From assembly GCF_002243045.1 (NCBI RefSeq), contig NZ_MBKP01000017.1, positions 1 through 64,000 on the forward strand: a stretch of 64,000 bases of DNA, in the 5' to 3' direction. The notes below the pieces were generated by a model, which saw only the letters and a list, made by a program, of their open reading frames with translations, searched no databases and was not told the origin of the DNA. The stretch comes from Methanolobus psychrotolerans (lineage in GTDB: Archaea > Halobacteriota > Methanosarcinia > Methanosarcinales > Methanosarcinaceae). Below are positions 7,940-16,220 of this stretch, piece after piece. The position numbers and the translations under genes were made by a program. Position 1 is the stretch's first letter. The number at the start of each line of letters is the position of its first letter.

Positions 7940-8973
7940 TACATCCACACCTCCAGAAGACCCAATCCGATTACCCATCCAAGATTAAGGAGAGCTAATG
8001 GCAGGAGTCTTTTCCAGCTCAGGTCCACGACCTGGTCGATCCTGAACCTTGGAACTGCCCATCTTATCATGATAATTGTAAGAATGACCAATACTACCTT
8101 TCCCAAGAAGAAAGCAGTTGGGAGTATTATACCAAGGATAGTGTTTGCAGTCAGTGCTGCAGGCAAATTCCATCCTCCAAGGAATAACAACACAATAAGC
8201 ATTGAGCCAAGAATAAGGTGGATGTATTCCGCGAAGAAACCAAGACCGAATCTCATACCTGTGTATTCAGTGATCCATCCGGCAATGAGCTCTTCCTCAG
8301 ATTCGTTCTGGTCAAAAGGAAGACGACCCATATCCGCCATGATGGCAATGAAGAATACAATGAATCCGATAGGCTGTTTGATTATGAACCACAGAGGACT
8401 CTGCGCCTGAGCAATCTCTACAATGTTCAGGGAACCGGCCATGATCGCAACACTTACGATACAGATACCCAGAGGAACCTCGTATCCGATCATACGTGCA
8501 AAGTTCCTGAAAGCACCAAGAAGAGAGTACTTGTTATTTGAACTGTATGCGATCATGAAAATACCGATAACAGAAATGGCAGAAACCGCTTCAATATAAA
8601 GGATACTAATATCCATATCAGTTGCCGCAATCGGATAAGTTTCACCGTTGATGATTATCGCACCGAAAGGAATTGCCACAAGCATAAGGAAAACAGATCC
8701 CATCATAAGGATAGGTGCTGATACGAACAGTAATCTGTCAGCGTTCTTCGGGATAATATCCTCTTTCGTGAACAATTTGATAGCATCAGCAACAAGCTGG
8801 AGCAATCCATGAGGACCGGTCCTCATTGGACCATATCTCTGCTGGATGTCAGCAGAAAGTTTACGCTCAAACCATACAGCAGCCATTGCACCGAGGAATA
8901 TGGCACCCATGAGACACAAGCCAAGAATACCCCTTAGAAGCGGGTTGTAAATTATATCTTCTAACTGCATCAT
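7939..8973 (-). CDS. fpoH: F420H2 dehydrogenase membrane subunit FpoH (NuoH-like)
   Basis: A ~344-aa protein with eight helices, homologous to NuoH, the subunit that lines the quinone (here methanophenazine) channel. NuoH hallmarks are visible: AAVWFERKLSADIQQRYGP near the N-terminus, the RTGPHGLLQLVADAIKL loop, and DMGRLPFDQNESEEELIAGW with its acidic cluster. The start is ATG 8971-8973 or ATG 8968-8970, both just after the site AGGTGAT; the second gives better spacing. It overlaps the end of fpoD. Confidence 0.95.
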   Translation of the reverse strand: MMQLEDIIYNPLLRGILGLCLMGAIFLGAMAAVWFERKLSADIQQRYGPMRTGPHGLLQLVADAIKLFTKEDIIPKNADRLLFVSAPILMMGSVFLMLVAIPFGAIIINGETYPIAATDMDISILYIEAVSAISVIGIFMIAYSSNNKYSLLGAFRNFARMIGYEVPLGICIVSVAIMAGSLNIVEIAQAQSPLWFIIKQPIGFIVFFIAIMADMGRLPFDQNESEEELIAGWITEYTGMRFGLGFFAEYIHLILGSMLIVLLFLGGWNLPAALTANTILGIILPTAFFLGKVVLVILTIIMIRWAVPRFRIDQVVDLSWKRLLPLALLNLGWVIGLGLLEVWM

Positions 8974-8975
8974 GA

Positions 8976-10100
8976 TCACCTGTCAACCTCACTGGTACAT
9001 GTGTCCATACTTCCTGCAATAGCTACTATATCAGCAACACTCACACCTTTAAGAAGTGGCGGTAGTGTTTGCAGAGTAGGGTATACAGGTCCTCTCACCT
9101 TCACACGATATGGTTTGTCTGAACCATCAGATACCATATAGAATCCCATTTCACCTCTTGGGGCCTCCACACGGTGGAAAACCTCTCCGGCCGGAATCCT
9201 CATAACAGGTGACCTCTTGCCATACGGAGTACCTTCTGGGAAAAGCGGACCTGATGGAATCTGGTCAAGACACTGCTCAATAATATACATGCTCTCGCGC
9301 ATTTCATCAAGACGTACCTGTATTCTGGCATAGACATCGCCTGCTTTCTGGGTACATACCTTAAAATCCAGATCAGCGTAGACAAGATAAGGTTCATCCT
9401 TGCGAATATCAAAAGCAACGCCTGTTGCCCTGAGAGGTGGTCCCGATACGCCAATGTCCTTTGCAACATCTGCGGTGAGAACACCTACACCTACAGTCCT
9501 TGACTTATAGATAGAATCGGTACTATACAGCTCTTCATATTGATCAATAGCCTTTCTCAGGTTTCCAAAGACATATTTCACATTATCCTTGAATCCTTCA
9601 GGAAGATCATCCTTCACACCACCAAAACGCAGGAAACTGTGAGTGACACGTGCCCCTGTAACGGAATCCATAAGAGTCAACACATCTTCCCTGTCCCTAA
9701 TAGTGTACATGAACATACTCACAAACCCGACAAAGGATGCATATTCCCCCATACCCAGCAGGTGACTCTGTATCCTGGAAAACTCTTCCATTATAACACG
9801 GATGTACTGGGCTCTCTCAGGCACTTCTATACCTGCAAGCTTCTCAACGCAACCGACATATGCCTCTTCATTGGTAAGTGCTTCAAGATAACATATCCTG
9901 TCCACAATGGTTATACCCTGAAGATAGGTCTTGTTTTCTAATATCTTTTCGATCCCTTTGTGGATCCAGCCTATCTCAACCTCGGAGTCCACAACGGTCT
10001 CACCCCTCAATTTCGCATTCAATCGGAATGGTCCTGGCATCATGGGATGTTGTGGGCCAAGGTGTACTATCATTTCAGAAGGTCCAACTGTTTCTTCCAT
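8976..10100 (-). CDS. fpoD: F420H2 dehydrogenase catalytic-core subunit FpoD (NuoD-like)
   Basis: A 374-aa soluble protein of the NuoD/49-kDa family, related to NiFe-hydrogenase large subunits without the metal-binding cysteines. The N-terminal HLGPQHPMMPGPF loop carries the histidines near the acceptor site, and the family ends with ...SMDTCTSEVDR, the conserved C-terminal tail. With FpoB it forms the methanophenazine-reducing site. It is separated from fpoC by 9 bp and runs into fpoH. Confidence 0.95.
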   Translation of the reverse strand: MEETVGPSEMIVHLGPQHPMMPGPFRLNAKLRGETVVDSEVEIGWIHKGIEKILENKTYLQGITIVDRICYLEALTNEEAYVGCVEKLAGIEVPERAQYIRVIMEEFSRIQSHLLGMGEYASFVGFVSMFMYTIRDREDVLTLMDSVTGARVTHSFLRFGGVKDDLPEGFKDNVKYVFGNLRKAIDQYEELYSTDSIYKSRTVGVGVLTADVAKDIGVSGPPLRATGVAFDIRKDEPYLVYADLDFKVCTQKAGDVYARIQVRLDEMRESMYIIEQCLDQIPSGPLFPEGTPYGKRSPVMRIPAGEVFHRVEAPRGEMGFYMVSDGSDKPYRVKVRGPVYPTLQTLPPLLKGVSVADIVAIAGSMDTCTSEVDR

Positions 10101-10109
10101 AATAAATCC

Positions 10110-10586
10110 TCACACCAAATTCTTAGCCGTCTTGTTGGGGAAGCCTTGGTAATCCTTACGCAATGGCCACTCACCGAGCATCTCTATTGGAAGTACAAGA
10201 GGTTTAAGGTCGGGGTGGTTAAGATACTTCACACCAAACAGTTCGTACGTTTCTCTTTCGTACCAGTTCGCATTCCAGTAAACAGGTACTACGGATTCAA
10301 TCACCGGATTTTCTCTTGGAAGGATTGCCTTCATCGTAAGTATGACCGGGTGTTCGTAAGAACCTATAATATATACTACTTCGATCTCATTCCTGCCCGG
10401 ATAATCAACTGCAGATTCACAGCAAAGATGTCCAAAAGACAGGTCTTCCTTGAGGTAGCGGCATACATCCACTACATTGTCAGGCTTCACTTTAGCAACA
10501 GTCCTGATGTCAGATTCAATATCTGCATCATATACTTCTTCCGGGAACTTGCTTGTAAGTGAAGCAATTATAGATTTAGCATTCAT
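10110..10586 (-). CDS. fpoC: F420H2 dehydrogenase subunit FpoC (NuoC-like)
   Basis: A 158-aa soluble protein matching the 30-kDa/NuoC family. The C-terminal signature YERETYELFGVKYLNHPDLK (the ERExxDxxGxxFxxHPDLR family motif) is clear. It stabilises the peripheral arm next to FpoD. It lies between fpoB (9-bp gap) and fpoD (9-bp gap). In many bacteria NuoC and NuoD are fused; here they are separate, as in other Methanosarcinales. Confidence 0.95.
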   Translation of the reverse strand: MNAKSIIASLTSKFPEEVYDADIESDIRTVAKVKPDNVVDVCRYLKEDLSFGHLCCESAVDYPGRNEIEVVYIIGSYEHPVILTMKAILPRENPVIESVVPVYWNANWYERETYELFGVKYLNHPDLKPLVLPIEMLGEWPLRKDYQGFPNKTAKNLV

Positions 10587-10595
10587 CGATCCACC

Positions 10596-11156
10596 TCAAT
10601 AATCCGTACCTCTGTCCTTCTTCGCCTCTATCTTCTTCTGAAGCTCAACAAATCCCTGAATGAGAGCTTCACATCTTGGAGGACATCCTGGAATAAAGAC
10701 ATCTACCGGGAATATCTCATCAACATTCTGGAAAGTACTGTAAGATTCATAGAACGGACCACCACTTATGGCACAATCGCCATAGCATATTACCCACTTT
10801 GGTGCAGGCATCTGATCCCAGATCCTTTTCAATGCAGGCAGATACTTTTTTGTCACATATCCACTGATGATCATGACGTCAGCATGCCTTGGGGAGTTAC
10901 GGGGAATTATACCAAAACGGTCTGTGTCATAGTGAGCCATTCCTGTGGAAAGCAGCTCAACACCACAACAACCCATTGCATTTACCATGAACCATAATGA
11001 ATTCTTACGACCCCAATTAAGGACATCCTGGATCTTTGTTTTCTTAATGATGTCACTAATAGTATTCGTATCGGTAAGCACCATGCCGGGAACGTCATCA
11101 TATCCAACGTTCTGGACTGTAGTTTGTTCGACATTCGTCTGCTCTATTTCATCCAT
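10596..11156 (-). CDS. fpoB: F420H2 dehydrogenase iron-sulphur subunit FpoB (NuoB-like)
   Basis: A 186-aa protein of the NuoB/PSST family that binds the terminal [4Fe-4S] cluster (N2) passing electrons to the acceptor. The expected cysteines are at C63/C64 (MGCCGVELL), C128 (CYGDCAISGG) and C158 (IPGCPPRCEA). The first ~35 residues are a poorly conserved polar extension. Its start overlaps the last 13 bp of fpoA. Confidence 0.96.
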   Translation of the reverse strand: MDEIEQTNVEQTTVQNVGYDDVPGMVLTDTNTISDIIKKTKIQDVLNWGRKNSLWFMVNAMGCCGVELLSTGMAHYDTDRFGIIPRNSPRHADVMIISGYVTKKYLPALKRIWDQMPAPKWVICYGDCAISGGPFYESYSTFQNVDEIFPVDVFIPGCPPRCEALIQGFVELQKKIEAKKDRGTDY

Positions 11157-11536
11157 TTAAGAGCCTCCTTCTTGATTAGGTACACGTAGCCAAACAATAC
11201 AACAAAAATAAAGACTAACATTTCGATGGTTGCTATTTCAGTAATACCATGTCCTTTGAAGATAGTAGCCCATGGATAAAGGAAGAGGACTTCAATATCA
11301 AAGAGAACAAAAGCAATGGCATAAAGGTAGTATCCAACATTGAACTGTATTCTGGCACTTCCTACTGGAAGGGAACCAGCTTCATATGTCGTGTACTTTG
11401 CTGATGATTTACTCCTCGGACTTAATGATTTCACAAGGAACATGGTCAGAGGCGGCATCATAAGCGCCACTATAAGAATGATTGCAACCGGTATGTAACT
11501 ATTGGCTATGTTACTAATATCGATTATTCCTGACAT
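11144..11536 (-). CDS. fpoA: F420H2 dehydrogenase membrane subunit FpoA (NuoA-like), first gene of the operon
   Basis: A 130-aa protein with three helices. The conserved loop 'YEAGSLPVGSARIQFNVGYY' corresponds to the NuoA loop near the acceptor cavity, followed by 'FVLFDIEVLFLYPWA' in helix 2. AGGAG lies 8 nt before the ATG at 11534-11536. As first gene it sets the promoter position; 418 bp without genes lie upstream. F420H2-oxidising FpoF is not in this window, which is usual for Methanosarcina-type fpo operons. Confidence 0.95.
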   Translation of the reverse strand: MSGIIDISNIANSYIPVAIILIVALMMPPLTMFLVKSLSPRSKSSAKYTTYEAGSLPVGSARIQFNVGYYLYAIAFVLFDIEVLFLYPWATIFKGHGITEIATIEMLVFIFVVLFGYVYLIKKEALKWMK

Positions 11537-11953
11537 AAACTATTCTCCTGAAAGTTATAAAGGTAGATAGACTATTCGTATAAAACACCTTCGTGTAAGG
11601 GACTAATACAAATACATCTCAAATACATGTAGATAGATTAACTGTATCTATTGATATATTTTTTAATAGATACTGCTGGCTATTTATTGATAATAATTCA
11701 TCATATTTAAATTGTCTTAATTACGATGCTGAAAGCCTGCAAAGCAGATCAAAAAATAATAGGATAGAAGCAAGGAAAATGTGTGGAATAACGAAATGTA
11801 TTAAAATTCATAGTATACAGAATATCAATTAGCACCAGAAGAAACCTCGGGAAGCTAGTATAAATATCAGCCATATATTTTACCAGCGACATCATGGATA
11901 CGAATATGATACCTGCCTTTAAAAAGAGAAAATTGCACTTACCTAAAAAGGAA
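11537..11953 (-). promoter_or_regulatory. fpo promoter region with a TATA-spanning palindrome (11644-11673)
   Basis: This 417-bp AT-rich stretch has no gene. On the minus strand an archaeal TATA-like sequence (AAAAAATATATC) lies at about 11653-11664. It is bracketed exactly by a perfect inverted repeat: GTATCTATT at 11644-11652 and AATAGATAC at 11665-11673. A further partial copy (AGATAG...TATCTA) lies at about 11630-11651. A second TATA candidate is near 11577-11585 (minus). The arrangement suggests a repressor or activator site on the core promoter of the fpo operon. The bound factor is unknown. Confidence 0.5.
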
Positions 11954-11973
11954 AAAAGCGTTCACACGCTTTT
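11954..11973 (-). terminator. Terminator behind the zinc-ribbon gene
   Basis: The minus strand reads AAAAGCG-TGTGAA-CGCTTTT followed by TTCCTTTTT. It is a 7-bp hairpin with a T-run that overlaps the stop codon of the 11962-12468 gene. Confidence 0.6.
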
Positions 11974-12468
11974 GAGACAGCAATATTTCTTAATAACGGT
12001 GCCACATTCAGAACATGATACAACCATCCAGTCACCCACGTCCCTGCGGGTGTATTTCTCAAATATAGAAGCATTACATGTTGGACACACATAATAATCC
12101 TTGAAATAGTAGTGATAGAAGTGAGGAGTTTCCTCCAGCCATTCAAGGACCTTTTGCATGTGTTCGAAATAGCGCCTTTTGGAAGGATGGTCACTTCCAT
12201 TTTCAAGTGCATCTGAAACACGGGAAATGACGTCTTTTGTATGCTTTTCAGATTTCTTTGATAATTTCTTGTAATCTGAAATATACCGCGTAGTATTATT
12301 GAGATAATTGATGTAGGCAACATGCGCCTTTGGCTCACTTTTCCAGATGGTACGAAGAAAATACTCGCCCATGACATCTTCCATTATATCCGCACAGGTA
12401 GTGCAGATATTATATTCTGCATAGTGTCTGGAGTCCTGCAGTTCCCCGCATATAGCACAAGTTTCCAT
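11962..12468 (-). CDS. Hypothetical protein with zinc-binding motifs at both ends
   Basis: A 168-aa protein. It begins with two CxxC pairs (C4/C7 and C22/C25), then has a long charged helical middle (~45-120), and ends with a second zinc-ribbon-like unit (CPTC and CSECG, separated by ~22 residues). I do not recognise a named family or function. Such architecture is common in archaeal nucleic-acid-binding or scaffold proteins, but nothing here proves that. It lies 15 bp behind the DUF22 gene and probably shares its transcript. A terminator overlaps its 3' end. Confidence 0.7.
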   Translation of the reverse strand: METCAICGELQDSRHYAEYNICTTCADIMEDVMGEYFLRTIWKSEPKAHVAYINYLNNTTRYISDYKKLSKKSEKHTKDVISRVSDALENGSDHPSKRRYFEHMQKVLEWLEETPHFYHYYFKDYYVCPTCNASIFEKYTRRDVGDWMVVSCSECGTVIKKYCCLKSV

Positions 12469-12483
12469 TAGAAATCCCCCTGA

Positions 12484-12903
12484 TCATTTAAAGGTTTGCG
12501 GAGTAAGTGCCTCACGAGTAAACATTATCGGAAAAACATTGAGCACTGCAAGTAGATCTCCCTCATTGACTTTTCCTGTTTCCTGACCCAGCACATATGC
12601 AGCATTTATTATACGCTCACTGTCAACAGGCCTGGCACCTCCCTTTGCACCAACCTTGATCAACGAAACCAGTGCGTGATGGGAAAAAGTACACGGAATG
12701 GCAACCATGTCAGGATCCAGCTGTATATCTTTAACGTTAATCTTTTTGAATTCACCTGCACGAATATCCATATCCTCATCAGCTATCACCATTTCCCATT
12801 TTGCACGGGTAGCAATAGTGAATTCATATGGTGCGGCTTCAACTCTCTTAGAGACCAATTCCCCGTTATTCCTGGAAACAACCTGAATTACTTCTTTCTT
12901 CAT
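12484..12903 (-). CDS. DUF22 domain-containing protein
   Basis: A 139-aa soluble protein resembling the methanogen DUF22 family, recognised by the N-terminal 'VSRNNGELVSKRVEAAPYEF' segment and the later 'GGARPVDSERIINAAYVLG' block. No function is established. It has no cysteines in metal-binding spacing, no signal peptide and no membrane helix. A start at ATG 12901-12903 is supported by AGGTGG just upstream (minus strand). It is the first gene of a likely two-gene unit with the zinc-ribbon protein at 11962. Confidence 0.7.
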   Translation of the reverse strand: MKKEVIQVVSRNNGELVSKRVEAAPYEFTIATRAKWEMVIADEDMDIRAGEFKKINVKDIQLDPDMVAIPCTFSHHALVSLIKVGAKGGARPVDSERIINAAYVLGQETGKVNEGDLLAVLNVFPIMFTREALTPQTFK

Positions 12904-13029
12904 AAGTCCACCTAAAAGTAAACTGATTTTTAACTATAAATAGATTCCTATATTCTTAACGAATAATCATGATATTAGTTCGATGGATTGAATCTGCTAG
13001 ACATAAGAATGCAACCCCATACCCAAGCA

Positions 13030-13479
13030 TCATCTTTTCAGAATAATACAGCTTTTCTCCTTATGGCATTTTGTAGTTAAAATACTCTGAGAATCCTTTA
13101 TACCATCCATATTTCCAAGTACCTGCAACACATTTTCTTTAAGTGAATGGATATCGAAGGTCCTTACTTTCAACAGTATATCATAAGGTTCAAGTAATTC
13201 ATATATTTCCAGCACATCATCGATATTTTTCAGGCGGTTTATTATATTGATCCTTTTGCTTTGTTCAATATTAACCCCGATAAATGTTGTGACATTCAAA
13301 CCAACTTCCGCAGTTTCCACCTTTACCGTAAACTCGCGGATAACACCTGTTTCACGCATTTTCTCTATTCTTTTATGCACCGTAGATGTTGCAAGATCAA
13401 GATCTGTTGCAATTTCAGTGCTGTGCATCCTTGAATTCTTGCAAAGGTATTCTAATATTGCGAGATCAACATCATCCAT
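13030..13479 (-). CDS. Lrp/AsnC family transcriptional regulator
   Basis: A 149-aa protein with the classic two-domain Lrp layout. The N-terminal HTH (residues ~3-60) begins 'DDVDLAILEYLCKNSRMHSTEIA' in the family style, with recognition helix LATSTVHKRIEKM. A RAM-type domain follows (~65-140), with the 'YDILLKVRTFDIHSLKENVLQVL' strand-helix. The C-terminus CHKEKSCIILKR is Cys/Lys-rich and unusual for the family. It is divergent to the ferredoxin/flavoprotein pair at 13680, with 200 bp between, so it could control that unit, itself, or both. Ligand unknown. Confidence 0.85.
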   Translation of the reverse strand: MDDVDLAILEYLCKNSRMHSTEIATDLDLATSTVHKRIEKMRETGVIREFTVKVETAEVGLNVTTFIGVNIEQSKRINIINRLKNIDDVLEIYELLEPYDILLKVRTFDIHSLKENVLQVLGNMDGIKDSQSILTTKCHKEKSCIILKR

Positions 13480-13679
13480 GATAATATAATTATTAGTGGA
13501 TAATAATAAATGTTTCTATAAATGATTCCATTTTAAGTAGTATATGAAAAATATGTGAAACAATATTCAAATAATATTATCAAAAAAATTCCCTTTTTGT
13601 GGAAGATAAAAACAGATAAAGAGTGATAAGACTTTTTATCATTAAAACCCTTATACAATGAAATCCGGTGAATTATACT

Positions 13680-13835
13680 ATGAAAGTGAATAACAACTGT
13701 GTAGGATGCGGTCAATGCGCTGCTTTTTGTAAATTCGGGGCCATTGTAGTGAGAGGAAAAGCAATTATGACCTCCTCCTGTGTAGAGTGCAGATTATGTA
13801 TCGCATACTGTCCGGTTAAAGCAATAGAGGCATAG
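13680..13835 (+). CDS. Small 2[4Fe-4S] ferredoxin
   Basis: A 51-aa protein, short enough to be missed by length filters. Two cluster motifs are present: CVGCGQCAAFC (residues ~6-16) and CVECRLCIAYCP (~34-45). The first lacks the usual proline after the fourth cysteine. GGTGA lies at 13667-13671, 8 nt before the ATG. The TAG stop touches the ATG of the flavoprotein gene (13836), so the two are almost certainly translated together. Expected role: soluble low-potential electron donor or acceptor for that enzyme. Confidence 0.9.
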   Translation: MKVNNNCVGCGQCAAFCKFGAIVVRGKAIMTSSCVECRLCIAYCPVKAIEA

Positions 13836-15119
13836 ATGAAAGCAATAATTATTGGTTCAGGACTTGGGGGGCTTTTAAGCGCAGCTAAACTTTCAAAAGC
13901 AGGATATGAAGTAGAGGTCTTTGAACGTCTTCCGATAATAGGAGGCAGGTTCACGAATCTACCATTTAAAGGATTCCAGTTAAGCACAGGTGCATTACAC
14001 ATGCTTCCACACGGACCTGCCGGACCCCTTGCACAACTTATTGAAGAGATAGGAGCAAATGTAGAAATTGTCCGCAAAAAGCCTATTGCAGTAATAAGAA
14101 TCCCCAGGAAAAAAGGAGATACAGATTATAAGTATGGTTATAAGGACCTCCTCTTTGAAAATTTCAGAACCCCTTTTTCCGTATTTAACCGTATCAAATT
14201 GGTGTATTATGCAATAAGCACACGGAAAAAATCGCCATCTGGTGAATCTTTTGAACAGTGGTGCAAAGCTCATCTTGACCAAGACTGGACCGTCCGCATA
14301 TCAGATTCCTTCTTTGGATGGGCGCTCAGCCTGAAAGCTGCAGACGTTCCTGTCGAAGAAGCATTTGCAATAATCGAGAACCTCTACCACTACGGCGGAC
14401 CAGGAGTACCTATGGGAGGATGCAAAGCCATCACTGACGCGCTTTCAGATATAATACAATCTTCTGGAGGAATAATACACACGTCATCTGAGGTAACAGG
14501 TCTCAAAATAAAAAATGGAACCGTTGAAGGCGTTCTTGTCAATGGAGAATGTTACCTTGCAGACCTAGTAATCAGTGATATCGGGCACACGGCTACAGCT
14601 ACCTTGATAGGCGAAAAAACAGGCATTACTGGGATGGAAGACTATAAGCGTAAATCCAATAACTTGAAACCTTCAGCCGGAATAAAAATATGCATCTCAT
14701 CAGATAAGCCACTCATAGGACATGGAGGTGTACTGCTCACACCTTATGCAAAAAGAGTAAACGGAATTAATGAAGTAACCAATGTTGACCCTAAATTGGC
14801 TCCCGAGGGAAAACATCTTACAATGGCTCACCAATGTGTTCACTGGAAAGATGTAGATAATCTCGAAAAAGAGATAGAACTCGGGCTTGAAGACATCAAA
14901 GACATTTTCGCAGGAAAAGAATATGAAGTACTTCTGATACAATCATATTCAAATGAGTGGCCCGTTAACAGGTCACCATCCGGTGCAGACCTTGACAATA
15001 GAACACCAATACCAAACTTATATGTAGTAGGAGACGGAGCCAAAGGAGAAGGCGGGATAGAAGTGGAAGGGATCGCACTTGGAGTCAAGAAATCTATGCA
15101 GGATATTTTGATGAGATAG
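13836..15119 (+). CDS. FAD-dependent oxidoreductase, phytoene desaturase (CrtI)-like
   Basis: A 427-aa flavoprotein. The N-terminal Rossmann motif (IIGSGLGGLLSAAKLSKAG, ~4-22) is followed by the FERLPIIGGRF motif. The C-terminal FAD signature 'NLYVVGDGAKGEGGIEVEG' sits around 390-408. The overall form is that of COG1233 (phytoene dehydrogenase-like). It is translationally coupled to a ferredoxin and belongs to a cluster that ends with a second ferredoxin-flavoprotein pair (geranylgeranyl reductase), so action on an isoprenoid is plausible. No carotenoid genes are visible nearby. Substrate unknown; true CrtI activity is not implied. Confidence 0.8.
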   Translation: MKAIIIGSGLGGLLSAAKLSKAGYEVEVFERLPIIGGRFTNLPFKGFQLSTGALHMLPHGPAGPLAQLIEEIGANVEIVRKKPIAVIRIPRKKGDTDYKYGYKDLLFENFRTPFSVFNRIKLVYYAISTRKKSPSGESFEQWCKAHLDQDWTVRISDSFFGWALSLKAADVPVEEAFAIIENLYHYGGPGVPMGGCKAITDALSDIIQSSGGIIHTSSEVTGLKIKNGTVEGVLVNGECYLADLVISDIGHTATATLIGEKTGITGMEDYKRKSNNLKPSAGIKICISSDKPLIGHGGVLLTPYAKRVNGINEVTNVDPKLAPEGKHLTMAHQCVHWKDVDNLEKEIELGLEDIKDIFAGKEYEVLLIQSYSNEWPVNRSPSGADLDNRTPIPNLYVVGDGAKGEGGIEVEGIALGVKKSMQDILMR

Positions 15120-15180
15120 CCTCATAAAAAACAGTAATTGAATAAACTTATGTAGTTGCTACTTAATCAGGGAATTAACA

Positions 15181-16167
15181 ATGGATGAATTTGTCACATT
15201 CTGCCGTAATGTATTCATACCTGTCACAAACGTATGCAGGAACAAATGTGCATACTGCACATTCAGGCGTGACCCTGAAGATCCACAAGCACGGCTTATG
15301 AAGATGGAGGAGATCCTCCCTATTCTGGAGCAAGGTCAAAAAGCAGGGTGCACAGAAGTTCTTTTTACTTTTGGCGAATATGCTGAAGAAATACCACTAT
15401 ACAAGGAATGGCTTAATGATATTGGATATTCCAGTACAATTGAGTATATTTGCGAACTCTGCAAAATTGCTATTGACATCGGCCTTTTACCACATACCAA
15501 TGCAGGCATATTGAATTACACCGAACTGGAAAAACTAAAACCTTTAAATGCCAGCATGGGTCTTATGCTTGAAACCACTGCCGATGTTGTTGCACATGAG
15601 GGGTCACCTGGAAAAATACCTTCAAAAAGGATCAAGACGATGCGCTATGCCGGAGAGTTACATATTCCTTTTACAACCGGCATACTGATAGGAATTGGCG
15701 AAACCCTTGACGACAGAATCAATTCCCTGCTGTCTATTGCGGAATTACATGAGGATTACGGACACATACAAGAAGTTATCATACAGAACTTCACACCAAA
15801 ACCTGATACACCTATGGCAGATATGCCTTCACCTACTGAAGAAGAAATGATGCAGACAACACTGATAGCCAGGGAAATACTCCCAAATGAAGTGGCAATC
15901 CAGGTTGCACCGAATCTGATTGACCCTTATCTTCTGATACAGTGTGGTGCCAATGACCTTGGCGGGATTTCCCCGACAACTATAGACTGGATAAACCCTG
16001 AAGCTGAATGGCCAAGTGTAGCAAAACTAAAAGAAATGGTACATGAAGTATCGTTGAAGGAAAGGTTGCCGATATATCCGCAGTACATTCAAAAAGGCTG
16101 GTACAGCGATACTCTAAAAAGTCTTATCAAAGATCTTGCCGATGAGCAGGGCTATCGGAAAATATGA
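15181..16167 (+). CDS. cofG: 7,8-didemethyl-8-hydroxy-5-deazariboflavin synthase, CofG subunit
   Basis: A 328-aa radical SAM enzyme. The [4Fe-4S]/SAM motif CRNKCAYC has cysteines at 19, 23 and 26, close to the N-terminus as in CofG. The 'GANDLGGISPTTIDWINPEAEWP' segment near the C-terminus is a CofG hallmark. With CofH it makes Fo, the deazaflavin chromophore of coenzyme F420, from a ribityl-diaminouracil and tyrosine. The following cofH, cofH and cofC genes confirm the pathway. The 61-bp gap before it has no clear ribosome binding site. Confidence 0.95.
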   Translation: MDEFVTFCRNVFIPVTNVCRNKCAYCTFRRDPEDPQARLMKMEEILPILEQGQKAGCTEVLFTFGEYAEEIPLYKEWLNDIGYSSTIEYICELCKIAIDIGLLPHTNAGILNYTELEKLKPLNASMGLMLETTADVVAHEGSPGKIPSKRIKTMRYAGELHIPFTTGILIGIGETLDDRINSLLSIAELHEDYGHIQEVIIQNFTPKPDTPMADMPSPTEEEMMQTTLIAREILPNEVAIQVAPNLIDPYLLIQCGANDLGGISPTTIDWINPEAEWPSVAKLKEMVHEVSLKERLPIYPQYIQKGWYSDTLKSLIKDLADEQGYRKI

Positions 16168-16220
16168 GTTCTGAGTGGGGCACACCATTTAAATAGAAAA
16201 GATATGTATCGGAGGAAAAT

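Noticed and set aside
11894-12094. 66-codon plus-strand frame with a TATA box about 30 nt upstream
   Set aside because: Most of it is antisense to the end of the zinc-ribbon gene at 11962-12468 and to its terminator; the coding pattern belongs to the minus strand.
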